A stretch of 64,000 bases of DNA, taken from Phanerodontia chrysosporium. Taxonomy: Eukaryota > Basidiomycota > Agaricomycetes > Polyporales > Phanerochaetaceae. The position numbers and the translations under genes are program-made. This document shows, piece after piece, positions 12,474 to 26,870 of this stretch (within the stretch, counting starts at the first letter, position 1; the number at the start of each line of letters is the position of its first letter). The stretch is taken from positions 2,335,337 to 2,399,336 of the forward strand of contig MJGA01000004.1 of NCBI GenBank assembly GCA_001910725.1, given 5' to 3'. The notes under the pieces were generated by a model. It saw nothing but the letters and a program-made list of their open reading frames with translations. It did no database searches and was not told the DNA's origin.

Positions 12474-13465
12474 ATGTCCGACACCGCTCAGCCTCCCGCT
12501 GAGGACCGTTCCACCCCCTCCGCCCCCGACTCCGCCCAGCCTCAGATGACCGTGCACCCCATCGCGTACTCTGGCATGCCCATGCCCATGTATTCCTTCC
12601 CGCCCGGCATCGTCCCCACCCAGCCCGCCCGCACAAAGCGTCGCCAGGTCAAGAACGCTTGCACCAACTGCCAGAAGGCGTGCAAGAAGTGCGACGACGC
12701 CCGCCCGTGCCTCCGCTGCGTCAAGTACGGGATCTCCGAGGAGTGCGTCGACTCCCAGCGTAAGGAGCGCCAGAAAGGGATTAAGCGCGGTCCTTACAAG
12801 AAGCGAGATGGAAAGGGTGCGTCCATTCCTCCTCCCTTTCCAAGAGTTCCCTGACCCTGACCTCAGACCGTGCAGCAAGCTCTGCCGACCCCCAGATCGA
12901 CATGGGCGCGCCGTCCGCCATCCCAATCCCCATTCCAGCCGGGGGACCCATCCCGCCCTACATGGCCGCCCCCATGGGCTACCCGGCGGGCTTCTTCGGC
13001 CAGTACCCTGCGCCCGCGCCCACCAAGCCCGGCGAAGCCCCCGCGTACTACCCTCAGTACTACTTCGCCCCGATCCCCATGCCGCCGCCCACGGCAGGCC
13101 AGGAGGGTGAGGTGCCGGGGTACCCGGCCGGCTTCTACCCAGCCACCTTCCTCACGCCGTACGCGCCGCAGCCGTATCCGGGAGCCGCGCTGCCCTATGT
13201 GGTGCCCGCGCCGCCGCCTCGAGGCCCCGATGGGCAGCCCCTCGCAATTGCTGCGCCGCCCCTCCAGTACGCGGCCTATCCGCAGGCCTACAGCAAGCCA
13301 CCCCCGGCCCAGCAGTCGCCGCAGGCTCAAGCACCCCAGCGCGAGGCCGGCCAGGACGTCGGCCATCAGCTGATGGATCCGAACATGCGTCGCGACTCGC
13401 GCCTCGACGCCGTCTACGTCGGAGGGATGGCGAACGGCAACGCCGCCATGTCCAAGTCTGGGTAA
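12474..13465 (+). CDS. Zn(II)2Cys6 transcription factor with proline-rich tail
   Basis: Two exons (12474-12816 and 12867-13465) join G|AC in phase to give 313 residues. After a short Pro-rich lead comes the binuclear zinc cluster at about residues 57-83: the CTNC pair, six residues, Cys, DDARP, the CLRC pair, eight residues, then Cys. An extra cysteine sits inside the six-residue loop. A basic stretch (KERQKGIKRGPYKKRDGK) follows, and probably contacts DNA or acts as nuclear signal. The second exon is almost all Pro, Ala, Tyr and Gly, with MGYPAGFFGQYP-like repeats, and has no fungal-TF middle homology region. This short architecture is common in basidiomycetes, but targets are unknown to me. 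The terminal GGGTAAGG could also be a splice donor, so a further small exon is possible. Confidence 0.88.
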
Positions 13466-16400
13466 GGTGTCTGGTGCGGTAGAGCTGGTGCCTCGTCTCG
13501 TATTTTCGTTGATTGTGCATATTTTGTGGATTGTCGTGGTCGTGTCTTGCCTCTTGTCTCAAATATGCTCTCCCCATCATTTCTCTAATATCTATCGTTC
13601 GTTCTGTTCCATATTTTTGCCTGTCGAATTGCTACTGTGTATATCTAGGTGTCCGCTGAATATTATCGTGTGCTGTCTGCAAGTAGAAATGCCGCTGTTG
13701 GAACTAGCTCCAAATGGCTTGGGCGACATGAATTAAACCCTTACGAAATACGTACGTCGCCGCTGGCGCTATGAACGACCTGCCAACTCCATGGGCCCAT
13801 TTTGCAGACGGCGGTGCCCATTACGAAGCGTATGGACCGCTAACCCCGAACACGCGAGCTGCGAGGCCCATCCGTTCGACGCACGACCTGCGAGCGCCTC
13901 TGTGCCCATCTCCGCAGGGTCGCCCGTCGCAGCCCGTCCACCGCGCGCACGGGGCGACCATCCAAAACCCAGCCGCCGCCGCTGACTTTGCACCGGCGTT
14001 CCCAGCGGCTGCGAGACCCGCGCAGACGTCTCCGCCCAGCCCAATCGGCGGGAACGTCCGGACGGAAAGGGCTCTGCAGGCGCTGGAAGGGGACGTGTCC
14101 GCGCCAGTGTCGGGGAGCGCGGCGGGCTGTGCTGCCTCCTGCCTCTCCGCAGACGACGAGCACGGCCGGCCGTGAGAGTGCGCAGACCCGGAAGGGCACA
14201 CGCAGCAAGCAGCGCATCGTCGTCGCTCACACACGCTCTTGGGGAGCACGTCGACGGGCGTGGCAGGACGGCTCTCCGCGCACAACAAACCCCGCCGAAT
14301 TGTGTCGCCTTGTTTGCACGCGGGGGTGCCGGTGTTCGCGGACTGGGCTCGCAGCGGTGTCTGCGATCTATTGTGTGCGGCTCCCGGGTGCGCTTGAGAC
14401 CGCAGATCGAACGGCTTTTTTGCTGATGCCGCTGATTACGACGGACAGCCCGGAGATGCTGACAGCGGGCCTCCCTGGGACGGGAAACTGGCACCCAATT
14501 GACTTGCCGACCCAACCCCTGCGTACTGGCGCTCGCTCGTGCTGCTGCTCGTGCTGTGAAGCTCGACCCGCCCTGCTCGTCTCCATGTCTGGCAAACGCA
14601 GATCGTGGGCAACGATACGATGTCGCGCTCTTGAACAGGCGGCAAACACAGGGACGATTTGGCAGATGTCGCACGATGGAATATCCTGGGAGCAACTCGT
14701 CATCTTCGCAAGCGACAAGTCGCTATGTGAATGTCGTGACGACCACTTGAGACTTTCGCTCGTCCGGGTTCGGGCTGAACTCTGGCCCCTCGCCATGAGC
14801 ATCTGGCGGCCAACGGCGCTCACTATGTTTTCTGGAGAGCATTTACTACAATGTGGATTGTAAGTACTGGGGAAGTCTCTTTAGTTTTGTGGAGCACGAC
14901 TCACACATACATTGACCCAGTAGTGTTTGCATGCTACAGTGGTGTCCTCGCGCCATAACAACTGCGAGTAGCTGAAGGATGGACATCAAGAGATTGCGCC
15001 GTTTGTCCTGCTGGTGCAATATTGCGCGAAAACTACATTTTGGGACATAACGTCTAGAGGTATTAATGAAGGCTCGCATTGCAAACAGTCGTCAGACACT
15101 CACCAGGTCATGGTAGGCAGCGTAGTGCTGTGATGGATGCGGTGTCGCTAGTCAAGCCGGCCTGCAGTGTTGAAGACATCGTGTTATCGGCCTAGCCACC
15201 GAATATGACGGGCAAAGGCAACCGCAATGGCCTAGAAACCATATCGCTCGCCTCAGAGTCCCAGGACGACTAGCTATGCTGAGCGATAACGATCTCTGCG
15301 CTCCAAGGCCGGATGGCGATATGGGGCGATAGTTCGACTACCCACGGCCAGTCGAACAATGGAACGAATCGGTCGGATGAGGAGATACCGTGTTGGTTTG
15401 CATCGCATGAGAGCCTCCAACTATAGCCCCCGAACTCTCCGCCGCTCAGGATGCCTTTTCCTCCTTCATGCGTAAAATACCCCGTGACGACCGGCGAATG
15501 CTCTCTGGAAGGCACCAATGATGCCTCTCGAACGCTCTTGCAGTGTAGAGCCCCCGGCGCGGTCCTTCTTGGCGTAGCGAAGCGCATGGCCGAGGCACGA
15601 TGTCACGCAAACGTCAGCCAGAGCGGTCCAGGAGGGACGAGCGTGTACGACGGACGGATGTTGTTGCGGTTGCCGAGCGACGCGTTTGGGCTGGGCGGAC
15701 CAGAAACGGGCGTGGTCGGTACAAGTGATCGCTGATTTCTACCGGCCGCGCATGCACCCCTCGGAGGCACAGGCCATGAGAACGGCCGCGGCCGATGAGC
15801 GCACGGATCGTGTGCCGCGGAGCGACGTTGCGGGCCGTCGTGTTTCGATTTCGCCTCAGCGAGAAATCCCTACAGACAACTCCGACGACGGCTGGCGAGA
15901 GCGAATTCTGTCCGAGGCCTTGGAGTGTCTCTCCATTTGCCGGGATCATCCCACCCATGCGCTGCCCACCACGTCTCCTTCGACCACCGCCCCCGATAGA
16001 CTCGCGGACGAGAGCTACGATCGCATGACACCCTGCTCGCGCAGCAGGCACTGCAACCTTAGACAAGCGAGAAGACAAGCTGTTACAGTGCTAGGCAAGG
16101 TCTGCGAGAGTCATCAGCCAGGCTTTCCCTCGGGCCTACGCGGGGTCTACTCACCGAGACAGCGCCCTTCTTGTCCATGATTTCACACCCCAAATCCTAT
16201 CCACGACGTTCAACTTGGATGCCGCGCGAACCCGCTAAAGGCCCCGTGGCTGACATGTACAATGGCAAGAAGCCTCGAGCACCTTCGGTGATCACCACGC
16301 CGCGCTGCACGGGACTAGGACGCTTCTCCACCCTGGCCGGCTATGCGCGGCAGCGTGCAAGGACGCTCAACAGGGTCGTCCGGTGCGACGGAGCGCGAGG

Positions 16401-17676
16401 ATGCGATACAGATGGTTGCATGTGTTACAGCGCAGCGCGTCGTAAGACGAATCCGTGGCGTAGAGTGTGACTGGCGTAGGAGCGCATCCATGGTGAGTTA
16501 GGCTCGTTGTATGTCCGGGATGTCGCTAAAGTCTGGGCTGCGTGATCAGCGAAGCCGTGGCCCGTCAATACAAAGGCTAGGCTGGGCTATGCGGTGGTGA
16601 GAAGGAGCGAGGCAACAAGGTGACTGCATTCACGAACCAGTCGGCAATGTCTCCATCCATGCTAGAGCATGCGGAACAAGGACGACAGGTGCGACCGTGT
16701 CTCTGTATGACCTTGAGCTCGCGTGAGATTGACAGCTTTCAGGAAACGCACCTCACTTACCGCAACTAAGCGCATACATCGAACATTTGGCACTCGTAAC
16801 TCTTTCTTCGCCTTGGCAGGTCATCTCGCCCCGCCGAATTCGTTAAGCTTCCTCTGGACTATCAAGAAAACCTTGAACGCAAGCTTTGAGACCATCTGTG
16901 GCCAGATGGCATATCGTTATCCCGCCGTTTGCTTTCGAACCGTCTGTGAGCTTGCGAAGATAGTCACTGTTTCTCCCAGGGCCTCCCAACAAACTTGACG
17001 GCGACCGCACGCCTCACGCGAAGTGGGGTTTGGCCAGTTGCGCGTAAACGGTAAGCCTGTGAGACCTGTCGACTGGATTGCGAGGGCGATAGTCTTCCGA
17101 CGAGGTCTGCGCTCGCACAGCCATGCCTTTGCTCAGCTTTAGCAAGGGCGAAGCGTCAGCTCGCCATTTATTGGGTGGGTGGCCACAATGCGCGGGGACT
17201 GATCTTGGCATGGGACAGGGTATTTCAACCCCGACGAAGAGGGTGTGAATGGTGCGGATCAGCTCGAGGACGAAATATCGACGGGGAGGACGACGTGGTT
17301 CGCGCAGAGGAGCAACGCGTGGCTGCGGCGCCCCGCCATCGCGTCCGAGAAAGCTTCCGCTCGCGGGCGGCGGGGCCGAATTCTGCACTTGCCCCCTTTT
17401 GGCATGTCACTCTATGCCAACCAGTATTTTCCTGATGTTTTCGCTCGACCTGAACTTCTGGCCTTTGGTACCTATCCCGAACGACAGCGCCACAGGGGAC
17501 CAATTAGCAGGAACAGTGCAGGTGTACACCTAGTTTCCTCAGGCTAAAGAGTCACGCATGTCTCGGTTTATTCCATAGTCGGTCGACGAGGAACAACCGT
17601 CGAATTGCCATCCAGCCATAGTGATATACACTGCTCAATGGTACTAAAATATATCCAGTAGTATTCATGCCTACAG
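13466..17676. other. 4.2-kb stretch without a recognisable gene
   Basis: Long open frames occur (for example on the minus strand at 14695-13769) but overlap equally long frames on both strands, as expected of G+C-rich non-stop DNA. They have low-complexity Arg/Ala/Pro-rich products and no splice-linked partners. I found no domain, no terminal repeats, no target-site duplications and no TATA-linked start. A small perfect hairpin (arms CCATCTG and CAGATGG, loop TGGC) lies near 16892-16909. A long non-coding RNA, a fast-evolving species-specific gene or a decayed transposon cannot be excluded. Confidence 0.5.
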
Positions 17677-19998
17677 CTATATCATAATCGGTGCTTCTTC
17701 CGCCTCCTTGCCCTCCGCGATTCTTTCCTTGCGCACTCGTTCCGCCTCCCGCAGGGCATGGAGGACCGTGTGGAGATCCGTGCGCTCTTCAGCTTTCATT
17801 TGCCAGCACGCATTCATCACGGCCCATAGCTCGTCAGTGATCCACTTGTTCTCCTCCGGCCTCAAGGGCTTCACCCCTTGCAAGATGGACATGGAGACCT
17901 GGAGGTCGCGTCGCATTGATACGAACGGAATCTCGTCGACGAAGACCTCGTACATGACCATCGCAAACGACCACACGTCGCTGTACACGGTGGGGACATG
18001 TTTGCCCTGCAGCTCGGGCGGATGCCAGCGCGGGTCGGGTCCGCGAGTGACGGTCTCCCAATTAGGGTTATCTTCCTTGACAGAGTCGAGGATGATTTTG
18101 GAAAGCCCGAATTGGGAAACAAGCGGTCTTCCCTGTTAAGAAATAAGCAGCGAGGACAATCCACAAGAGGGTGGCTTACGTCGTCTGAGATGAGAATATT
18201 AGACTGTAAACCAACAGCGTTAGCTCGCTGATAGAGAGACGAAAGACTGCCAAGTAATTTGACTGACCGCTTTCACTACCGGGATTTAAGTTAATGTACC
18301 GAAGGACCGGGACATGGCAAATAACTCACAATTCCCATGAACGATATTCTTCTGGTGTAAGTGAATCAATCCTTCTGCAGCACCAGCGAGCTGGGGATAT
18401 AAGCGTAAGCGTACGTCAGGAGCTTTCCAGTACATACAAGATGGTAAATATCCACGTCAGGGTTTCTCCGTCTGTATCTGTGCGCATATGTTAGTGCATA
18501 CAGGAGCAGCCGGGACAGGGGCATACTCTTTGATGTTCCCGTTCTCTTCCATTGTCGAGACCTTCGCCAAGGTGAGAAACGCCCACGAACGAATCGAGTA
18601 TCATATCCCTCTTACCAGAGTGAACGAGCGAAGAACCTTGGATGTCACGCCGATCATGGTGTGTACGTTAGGATGATCGTAAACCTTGCACACGGAAAAT
18701 GTTTTCAGAGCGTTCACAAAGCGCTAATACTGTATGTCAGCTTAAGGGACCAGCAATGGCTGAGGATGCCTTTACCTTCTTAGCCTTCTCGGAAGTGTTG
18801 GGAATGCCGCGAAACTCCTTGGCTGCCACCTGTGCCGCCGCTCGTCAGACGCGTTGAAAAATTGTGGGGGGAAAATTTACTTACACTTGAATCCAAGTAA
18901 TTTCCAACGTACCCACTTGCCCACTGTGTAGCCCACTTAGGCGTGCACTCTCCTTCCTCATTTCTCGAGACGTGCAAAGCGCAGCCAAGATCGATCACGT
19001 CCGGTAACTTCAGACCAGTCTGCAGGGCAAACTCTTTGATGGCTTGGTTGACCTCTGTGAATAGTATGTTAAACTGGGCGCGACTCAGTGCCACTCCAGC
19101 GACGTTCAGCTCGCTGTCGGATTTCCATGATGCTTCCGTCATCATCTCTACGAACTATGATACGCTCAGTAAGTTGGTCATACTTTGACTAATAACCATA
19201 CGCACGCCGTGGCCACGATTTAGAAGCTTCTGTGACTCCTCGACAGGGATCTGTTTGCCGTTCTTCGACTCTCCGATCGCCCGATACAGGTCAAGTACCA
19301 AATCGTCCTTCGCAACGACGAGGTTCTTGAGCTCGACCATCTTCTTCACCGCATCCTTATTCCCGGTCATCTGAACGAAAGGTTGCTGAGCAAGATGACC
19401 GGGCCTCAGAATGCTGACGTACGTTGAATAAGTCTATCCGTTCCTGAAGCAGCTTATCCAGATGCTCCAGTCGTTGTTTGATCTCCCCGTCTTTCACTAC
19501 ATTGACGTGAGACCGCGATAAAGTTGGTTAAAGCTGTGAAGTAGCGTACTCAGGAGCTTCAACGGAGAGTATCCGGCGATGCTATCGATTTCGGTACAGA
19601 TTTCCTCGAGCAAACTTCCGACAGTGAGCTGACGAGTAAGTGCTTGGGCCAAGAAACGTACACAATAAACTCGTCAACCGGTGGTGGGAGGTCCTTGTTG
19701 TGAATGACAGTCTTCAGATGGCGTTCGAAGGCATCCTGAAAATCTCCGCATTTCGCCGCCAGCCGATGACACTCGACCTGAGATAGAGAATCCGAGTAGT
19801 CAATAGCGATATATCACAGCAGGCGGTAAAATACCATACCTGCCTATGTTTGCAATTCCTGAGTTTGTCTTGGACGAATTTTGCCGCTATGGATACCGCC
19901 GGTATGCCGGGTATGCCAGACATATTGGCAGCAGAGACACTTGCATTGACCGCAAGTCGAGCGGTCTGCGACGTCGCAGCCTGCACAGCGGCGTTCAT
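17677..19998 (-). CDS. MLKL-like protein: four-helix N-terminal domain plus TKL pseudokinase
   Basis: At least eight N-terminal and middle exons (19998-19840, 19777-19664, 19628-19550, 19496-19423, 19370-19202, 19147-18895, 18829-18776, 18723 to about 18618) and further exons to 17677 chain together. Residues 1 to about 130 are all-helical, with a GIPGIP turn, CHRLAAKCGDFQDAF, LLEEICTEIDSIAGY and IKQRLEHLDKLLQERIDLF. This spacing is what I know from MLKL N-terminal-domain proteins, which act at membranes in cell death. A helical brace follows. The TKL-like kinase lobe keeps the beta-3 lysine (VAAKEF) but has only GYVG as glycine loop. HRD is replaced by HGN (IVHGN) and DFG by QFG (VSQFGLS), while DVWSFAMVMYEV and the alpha-I end are intact. 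I infer a catalytically dead regulator of a membrane-acting helical bundle. The start could lie further upstream. An ordinary signalling TKL kinase is the main alternative. Confidence 0.75.
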
Positions 19999-20561
19999 CG
20001 TGGGGTAGGGCAAAGCAAGTTTAGGATGGTATGCATGCTCGCCCTTATATGAAGATCTGCCTCGAGGACCTGGTCCTTGTCCTCACGTCTTCTATCACGA
20101 CAGGAGCGATGATAGACGCTCTGTGCCGTAGCCAGCAACCAACACAATAACCATGTGCTTTTTCCGCCATGTCCCCGGAGTATCGGAAGCCTTCCTCCAG
20201 CCGAGGCCTCCAAACTCCAGCGGGCACGCCTGTGCGACTCTGAGCGAATTGCACAAAGACAGGACCTATGTTAACGGGGGACATCTTGTCTTTGTATACA
20301 GAGGATGCCCAGAGTCTAGATAGACTGCCGTGTCAGTCGGCGCGTGGGATAGTAGGATGCGGTACAAACCTTGTACGGTTCAGCGCGTGTGACAGTGGCT
20401 GTTCATTTCCACAGCAGCCGGAAGCGGCGCATCAAGGGCGCATCAAAGATGGTTGATGCGCTTCCACGTGAGATCAAGCGCGCAAAGTTTCTGCTCGCTC
20501 CCGCCCGCCGCACGGTCAATCTCTGTTTAGCTCTCACAACCTACCCTGCCCGTCGTCAAGT
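19999..20561. other. Divergent region between the MLKL-like gene and SDA1
   Basis: A minus-strand frame at 20284-20045 (about 80 codons from an ATG) and in-frame codons directly upstream of 19998 leave room for an additional first exon of the MLKL-like gene, but I see no family signal in them. The remainder should hold both promoters. No TATA box is evident. Confidence 0.4.
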
Positions 20562-23049
20562 ATGGGTCGAGGGATACTGCTCACATCCAACCTCCCCCAA
20601 TTGCAGAATCTCATAAAGCGGGATCCTGCGGCCTACAAGGAAGAGTTCCTTCAGCAATGGAACCACTACAACTCCGTCCGCCAAATATTCCACATTAATC
20701 CGGACGAAAATGCCCAGCATTTCCGGGAGCTCGTGACCTTCATTGCGCAGGTGTGTATCTGCACAAGTGCTCACATAGGAGATAATCTCATGCATAGGCT
20801 TAGGTCGCACAATGCTATCCGAAAGAGACGGCCGACTTTCCGTCTCAGCTGTCCACTCTGCTCCTCGAAAACTACGGGTCGCTGTCCCCTGATACCAGGA
20901 AGAGCCTGGTGCAAAATCTGGTTATGCTTCGCAACAAAGATGTTATCACATCTATCGAGTGAGTCCCCACTCTTCGATTGTACCGCGGCTGCTTATGAGC
21001 ATACCAGGCTTTTGAAGACCCTGTTTCCTCTACTACCTAGGACAACGTCGTCTGCCCTTCGCGCCAACATTCGGAAGACGATTCTGTCAGATATCAGGAC
21101 AGCCAATCTCCGCACGAAAAATCACAAGTTGAACCGTGCCGTGCAGGCTATGCTATTCGGTATGGTCGAGCGTGGTATGGATGCTGAGGTGACGGGCGAC
21201 AAGGGTAAGGCGAGAGCAAGCGCAGCGGGTCAGGGTGAGGAGGCGATGTGGGCTATTGTATTGACCAAGGAGCTCTGGAAGAAGGGCATTTGGTGCGTTC
21301 GGCTCACATAAGACTTGCCCTGGCATTGATTGCTGAACAGGAACGACGCAAAAACGGTCTCCATTGTCGCCTTGGGCTGCTTCCACCCTGTTGTGAAGGT
21401 TCAGAGTGCATCCTTACATTTCTTCCTTGGGGGTGAAGAGGAAGACGAAGACAGCGAAGACGAAGACGAGGAGGTACGTGTGTACTCCATAATACTGCCC
21501 TTCTATGACTCACCAATTCCTTCAGCTTCCAGATCCCAAGTCCTTGCAACATCGTAGGGAGATCAACAAGAAGACTCGTAGTGGAGAGAAGAAGCTCCAG
21601 AAGCAACTGAAGACAATCAAGCAGAAACGGAAGAAGAAAGCGGAAACCACCTCCACTAACTTCCCTGCTTTGCAGCTACTGAACGACCCACAAACGTTTG
21701 CCGAGAAGCTCTATGACATCCTGAACCGCTACGACAAACGTTTCAGTCTCGACCACAAAATCCTGATCATGCAGCTCCTCTCCCGAGTCATGGGCTCGCA
21801 CAAACTCTGCGTCCTCGGCTTCTACACGTATATCGTGAAGTACCTTGCACACCACCAGCTGCGTGTGCCAGCGATCCTCGTTGCGCTTGCGCAGAGCGTG
21901 CACGAATACACGCCACCAGACGCCTTGTCACCCGTCGTGCGCAAGCTTGCACACGAGTTCGTGCACCCCGGTGTTGGTGCCGAAGTCATCGCAGCGGGTC
22001 TGAACAGCATACGCGAGGTGTGCCGGCGGCAGCCGTGGGCGATGGAGGAAGACCTGCTTGGTGACCTGATTGAATATCGCAAGAGCCGCGACAAGGCCGT
22101 CACTGCGGCCGCGCGCGGTCTGCTCCAGCTTTTCCGCGAGGTCAACCCTGGCATGCTCAAGCGGCGCGAGCGCGGAAAGGATGCTAGCATGGGCATTGCC
22201 AAGGGCACGCAGCCGCTGCCGTTCGGACACAGTGCGGAGGCCGCGGTCGATATCGAGGGTCTTGTGCTCCTCGAGGATCACCTCCGGAAGTTGCGGGAGG
22301 AGGACGGTGTTGCCTCGGACGCCGAGGAGGAGGAAGATGACGAAGGGGCCTGGGAAGGATGGGACGTTGAAGAAGACTCCTCGGACGAGAGCGAGGACGG
22401 ATGGGTCAACGTCGAGAGTGACAGCGAGGATCTCGAGATTAGCGATAGCGAGGACGAAGACGGGACTAGCAAGAAGAAGGAGAAGTCGAAAGCCAAGAAG
22501 AAGAAGGGCGAAGAGAGCGGTGATGAGGATGAGGACCTGGACAAAGACGAGGACAAGGAACCCGAGGCCCAGAGGGTATCGACGCTCGCAACCACCAAGA
22601 TCCTTACACCCGCTGATTTCGCGCTGCTCAACGAACTACGCATCAAGGAGGCATCTGAGAAGGTTGAGCATGGCGGCGGATCTGCGGCCAAGCGGAAGCT
22701 TGCTGCTCTCGAGGCGAACAAGAAGGCGCTCGCGCAAGCTAGCGCAGAGGAGACGTTCATCTCGGAGATGGACATCCTGGGCCCGCGCAAGAAGGCCAAG
22801 GCCGACTACGCTGAGCGACTCGCGTCGATAGAAAAGGGTCGCGAGGGTCGCGAAAAGTTCGGCTCCATGAAGGGCAAGAAGAAGAAAGAGGCCCCCAGCA
22901 GCACCACGAACCGCGAAAAGAAGAAGAATAAGCCGCTCATGATGATACTCGCCAGTAATGCGGTGCGTGGAAAGAAGAAGGCGAGCTTACGCGAAAAGCA
23001 GCAGAAGCTGCGGGCGCACATCGACAGGGCGAAGCGCGGCGGTCATTAG
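20562..23049 (+). CDS. SDA1: SDA1, 60S ribosomal subunit biogenesis protein
   Basis: Five exons (20562-20750, 20804-20958, 21008-21292, 21341-21473, 21526-23049) join in phase for 761 residues, matching the family's usual 690-770. SDA1 is nuclear and nucleolar, needed for maturation and export of pre-60S particles and for G1 progression in yeast. Diagnostic blocks seen are LPQLQNLIKRDP near the start, VAQCYP, KTLFPLL, WNDAKTVSIVALGCFHP, QRKKKAETTSTNFPALQLL-type NUC130/SDA1 sequence, GFYTYIVKYL and YTPPDALSPVVRKLAHEFV. After a long acidic tract (about residues 510-620) comes the conserved C-terminal KNKPLMMILAS...KKASLREKQQKLRAHIDR. All introns are 48-53 nt with clear borders. Confidence is high. 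Confidence 0.95.
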
Positions 23050-23207
23050 AGGATACCCTGCTCGTGTGGCTATTGTATCATTCATCTCCGTCCATTCGGG
23101 TCTATTACATACATCTCTTTGGTGATTTACCTGGCGGAAGCATAGCAGGCGTGAGTTATGCGGCTTTGTCAGAGGCACCGTGGGTGCCCACGGTCCGGCA
23201 AATCCTG

Positions 23208-24231
23208 CTAATCGAGTTTGCCAGCAAGCTGTCCGGACTGCAGCTTACGTGCAACATCGTAGCCATGAGCAAAGTGTGCAAGCTTTGCATCCACGACGTA
23301 GCCCTTGAAGATATGATTAGTCCCTGAAGGAGTAGCTATCGCGCGGTCAATGCACCTTCTGCTCGTACTCTGGACAAGCCTGAGTAAGCAAGCCATCTTC
23401 GTGAATTTATGGAAGCCTACGTACTTGCGAACTCCTCGGATAGCTTGCTGAGCTCAACAATGCGTCGCGTGATAAACTCGCCGCTGTCAAGCTTCTGCTC
23501 TGATATCTCAAGATCGCCCTTGAAGGGCACATCGACCATGACGAGCTTCATGTTGGCGTTCGTCATACCTGAAATCGCGTCTCAGCAATCTCCACGAGTC
23601 AAGGGCGAGATAGCTAAGGACCTGGGTCGGCTACGAGCATCGGCGATGATTCAAGGACATCTCGCGCCTTGAAACCTGTTTCTTCCTCAAGCTCGCGAAT
23701 GGCTGCGTCTTCGGGTGTCTCGCCATCGTCGATGAGCCCTACAATACAACCGTCAATAGATCGACTGCAACTGGATACGCTGTACGTGCCTGCTGGGAGC
23801 TCTGCAAGAATACAGGTGAGCCAGCAACCATGTATGAGCGAATCGAACAAGCACATACCGACAACATATTTGGCCACGGGTGGACGGTACTGCTCGATGA
23901 TCACCGTCGATGTGGGAAACTTGTTAGTCTCCGAGCGTAGGATCGCCAGTACCGCGACAGCTAGATGACAACATCAACATTTAGGAACCAATGGACATAT
24001 GAGTAGGTGTACCATCGATGCCGGACGACCCGCGCGTAGTACGCTCTGCCGACTCCCAGACACGCTCCTTGCCAGTCGGGTCGGCCCAGTGGATCTTTTT
24101 GAGAGTGACCCACCTAGAAATGGTGCGCATATGTTCAGCAAATACCGATAATCAATAGCAACTTGGTAGCGCACTCACTTCGCGTCTTTCGGACTGAGGT
24201 CCTCAGACCCGATGATCTTAGGTTCGGGCAT
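23208..24231 (-). CDS. YSA1: ADP-ribose/ADP-sugar pyrophosphatase (Nudix, YSA1/NUDT5 type)
   Basis: The enzyme hydrolyses ADP-ribose and related ADP-sugars to AMP and sugar phosphate. Exons begin 24231-24179, 24113-24013 and 23960-23859. The next exon is only 12 nt (23801-23790) and is followed by an intron with a GC donor. The frame then continues from 23738. It reads ELPAGLIDDGE straight into the Nudix box GETPEDAAIRELEEETGF (the G-x5-E-x7-REUxEExGU signature), preceded by IIEQYRPPV and followed by DPGMTNANMKLV, which fix the subfamily. The end is GYVVDAKLAHFAHGYDVARKL before TAG at 23210. The junction near 23350-23425 does not join cleanly (phase off by one), so one base may be missing or an exon is unresolved. 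It is convergent with SDA1. Confidence 0.9.
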
Positions 24232-24504
24232 AGTATTTCGTCCGCGAATCTGTGTGAGGTATACGAAAGTCCTGGATATACAGCAGGATCTGAGGTGCGG
24301 CCCTCGTTGTATGCGAGCACACGAGGAGACGAGAGAGACGAAGGACATCTGATCTACACTTGCCGATTCTGGGTAGAGTTTGTAGGTGACGTCGGGCCTC
24401 GTGGCACTGCACCCGGCCATAGTACCAAGCGTTTGAGCAGAAGCAGATCCAGCGAACACAATGAGTGCTACATACAGAAGAAGACAATAGTAGTAGTAGA
24501 ACAA

Positions 24505-26631
<2,127 letters not shown>

Positions 26632-26870
26632 GGTGGTGAAAGTGAGAGATTGTTGTGTGCCGCTGGTTTGTGGGCGTCTGCAGGAAATCTCGACCGGCTC
26701 GCGCGGCGCGGGATGCAGAGACGACGAGGACGTCAGAGTCCGTCCTCCGCTCTCGCAAACTTCTGGCAAGAACATATCATCATGTGCTGCTCGTTCCCTC
26801 CCCATTTTCGTCCGGACTGTCGCACACGGCTCTCTCGCATTCCACCACCATCCCTCGTGCCCTAGCTGCG

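Noticed and set aside
13769..14695. A 308-codon open frame on the minus strand
   Set aside because: It is overlapped by equally long frames on both strands, has Arg/Ala-rich low-complexity translation, no domain and no splice-linked neighbours. It looks like G+C-driven absence of stops.
20045..20284. Minus-strand frame of about 80 codons as a separate small gene
   Set aside because: No domain or start context. At most it could be an upstream exon of the MLKL-like gene, so it is only mentioned under that region.
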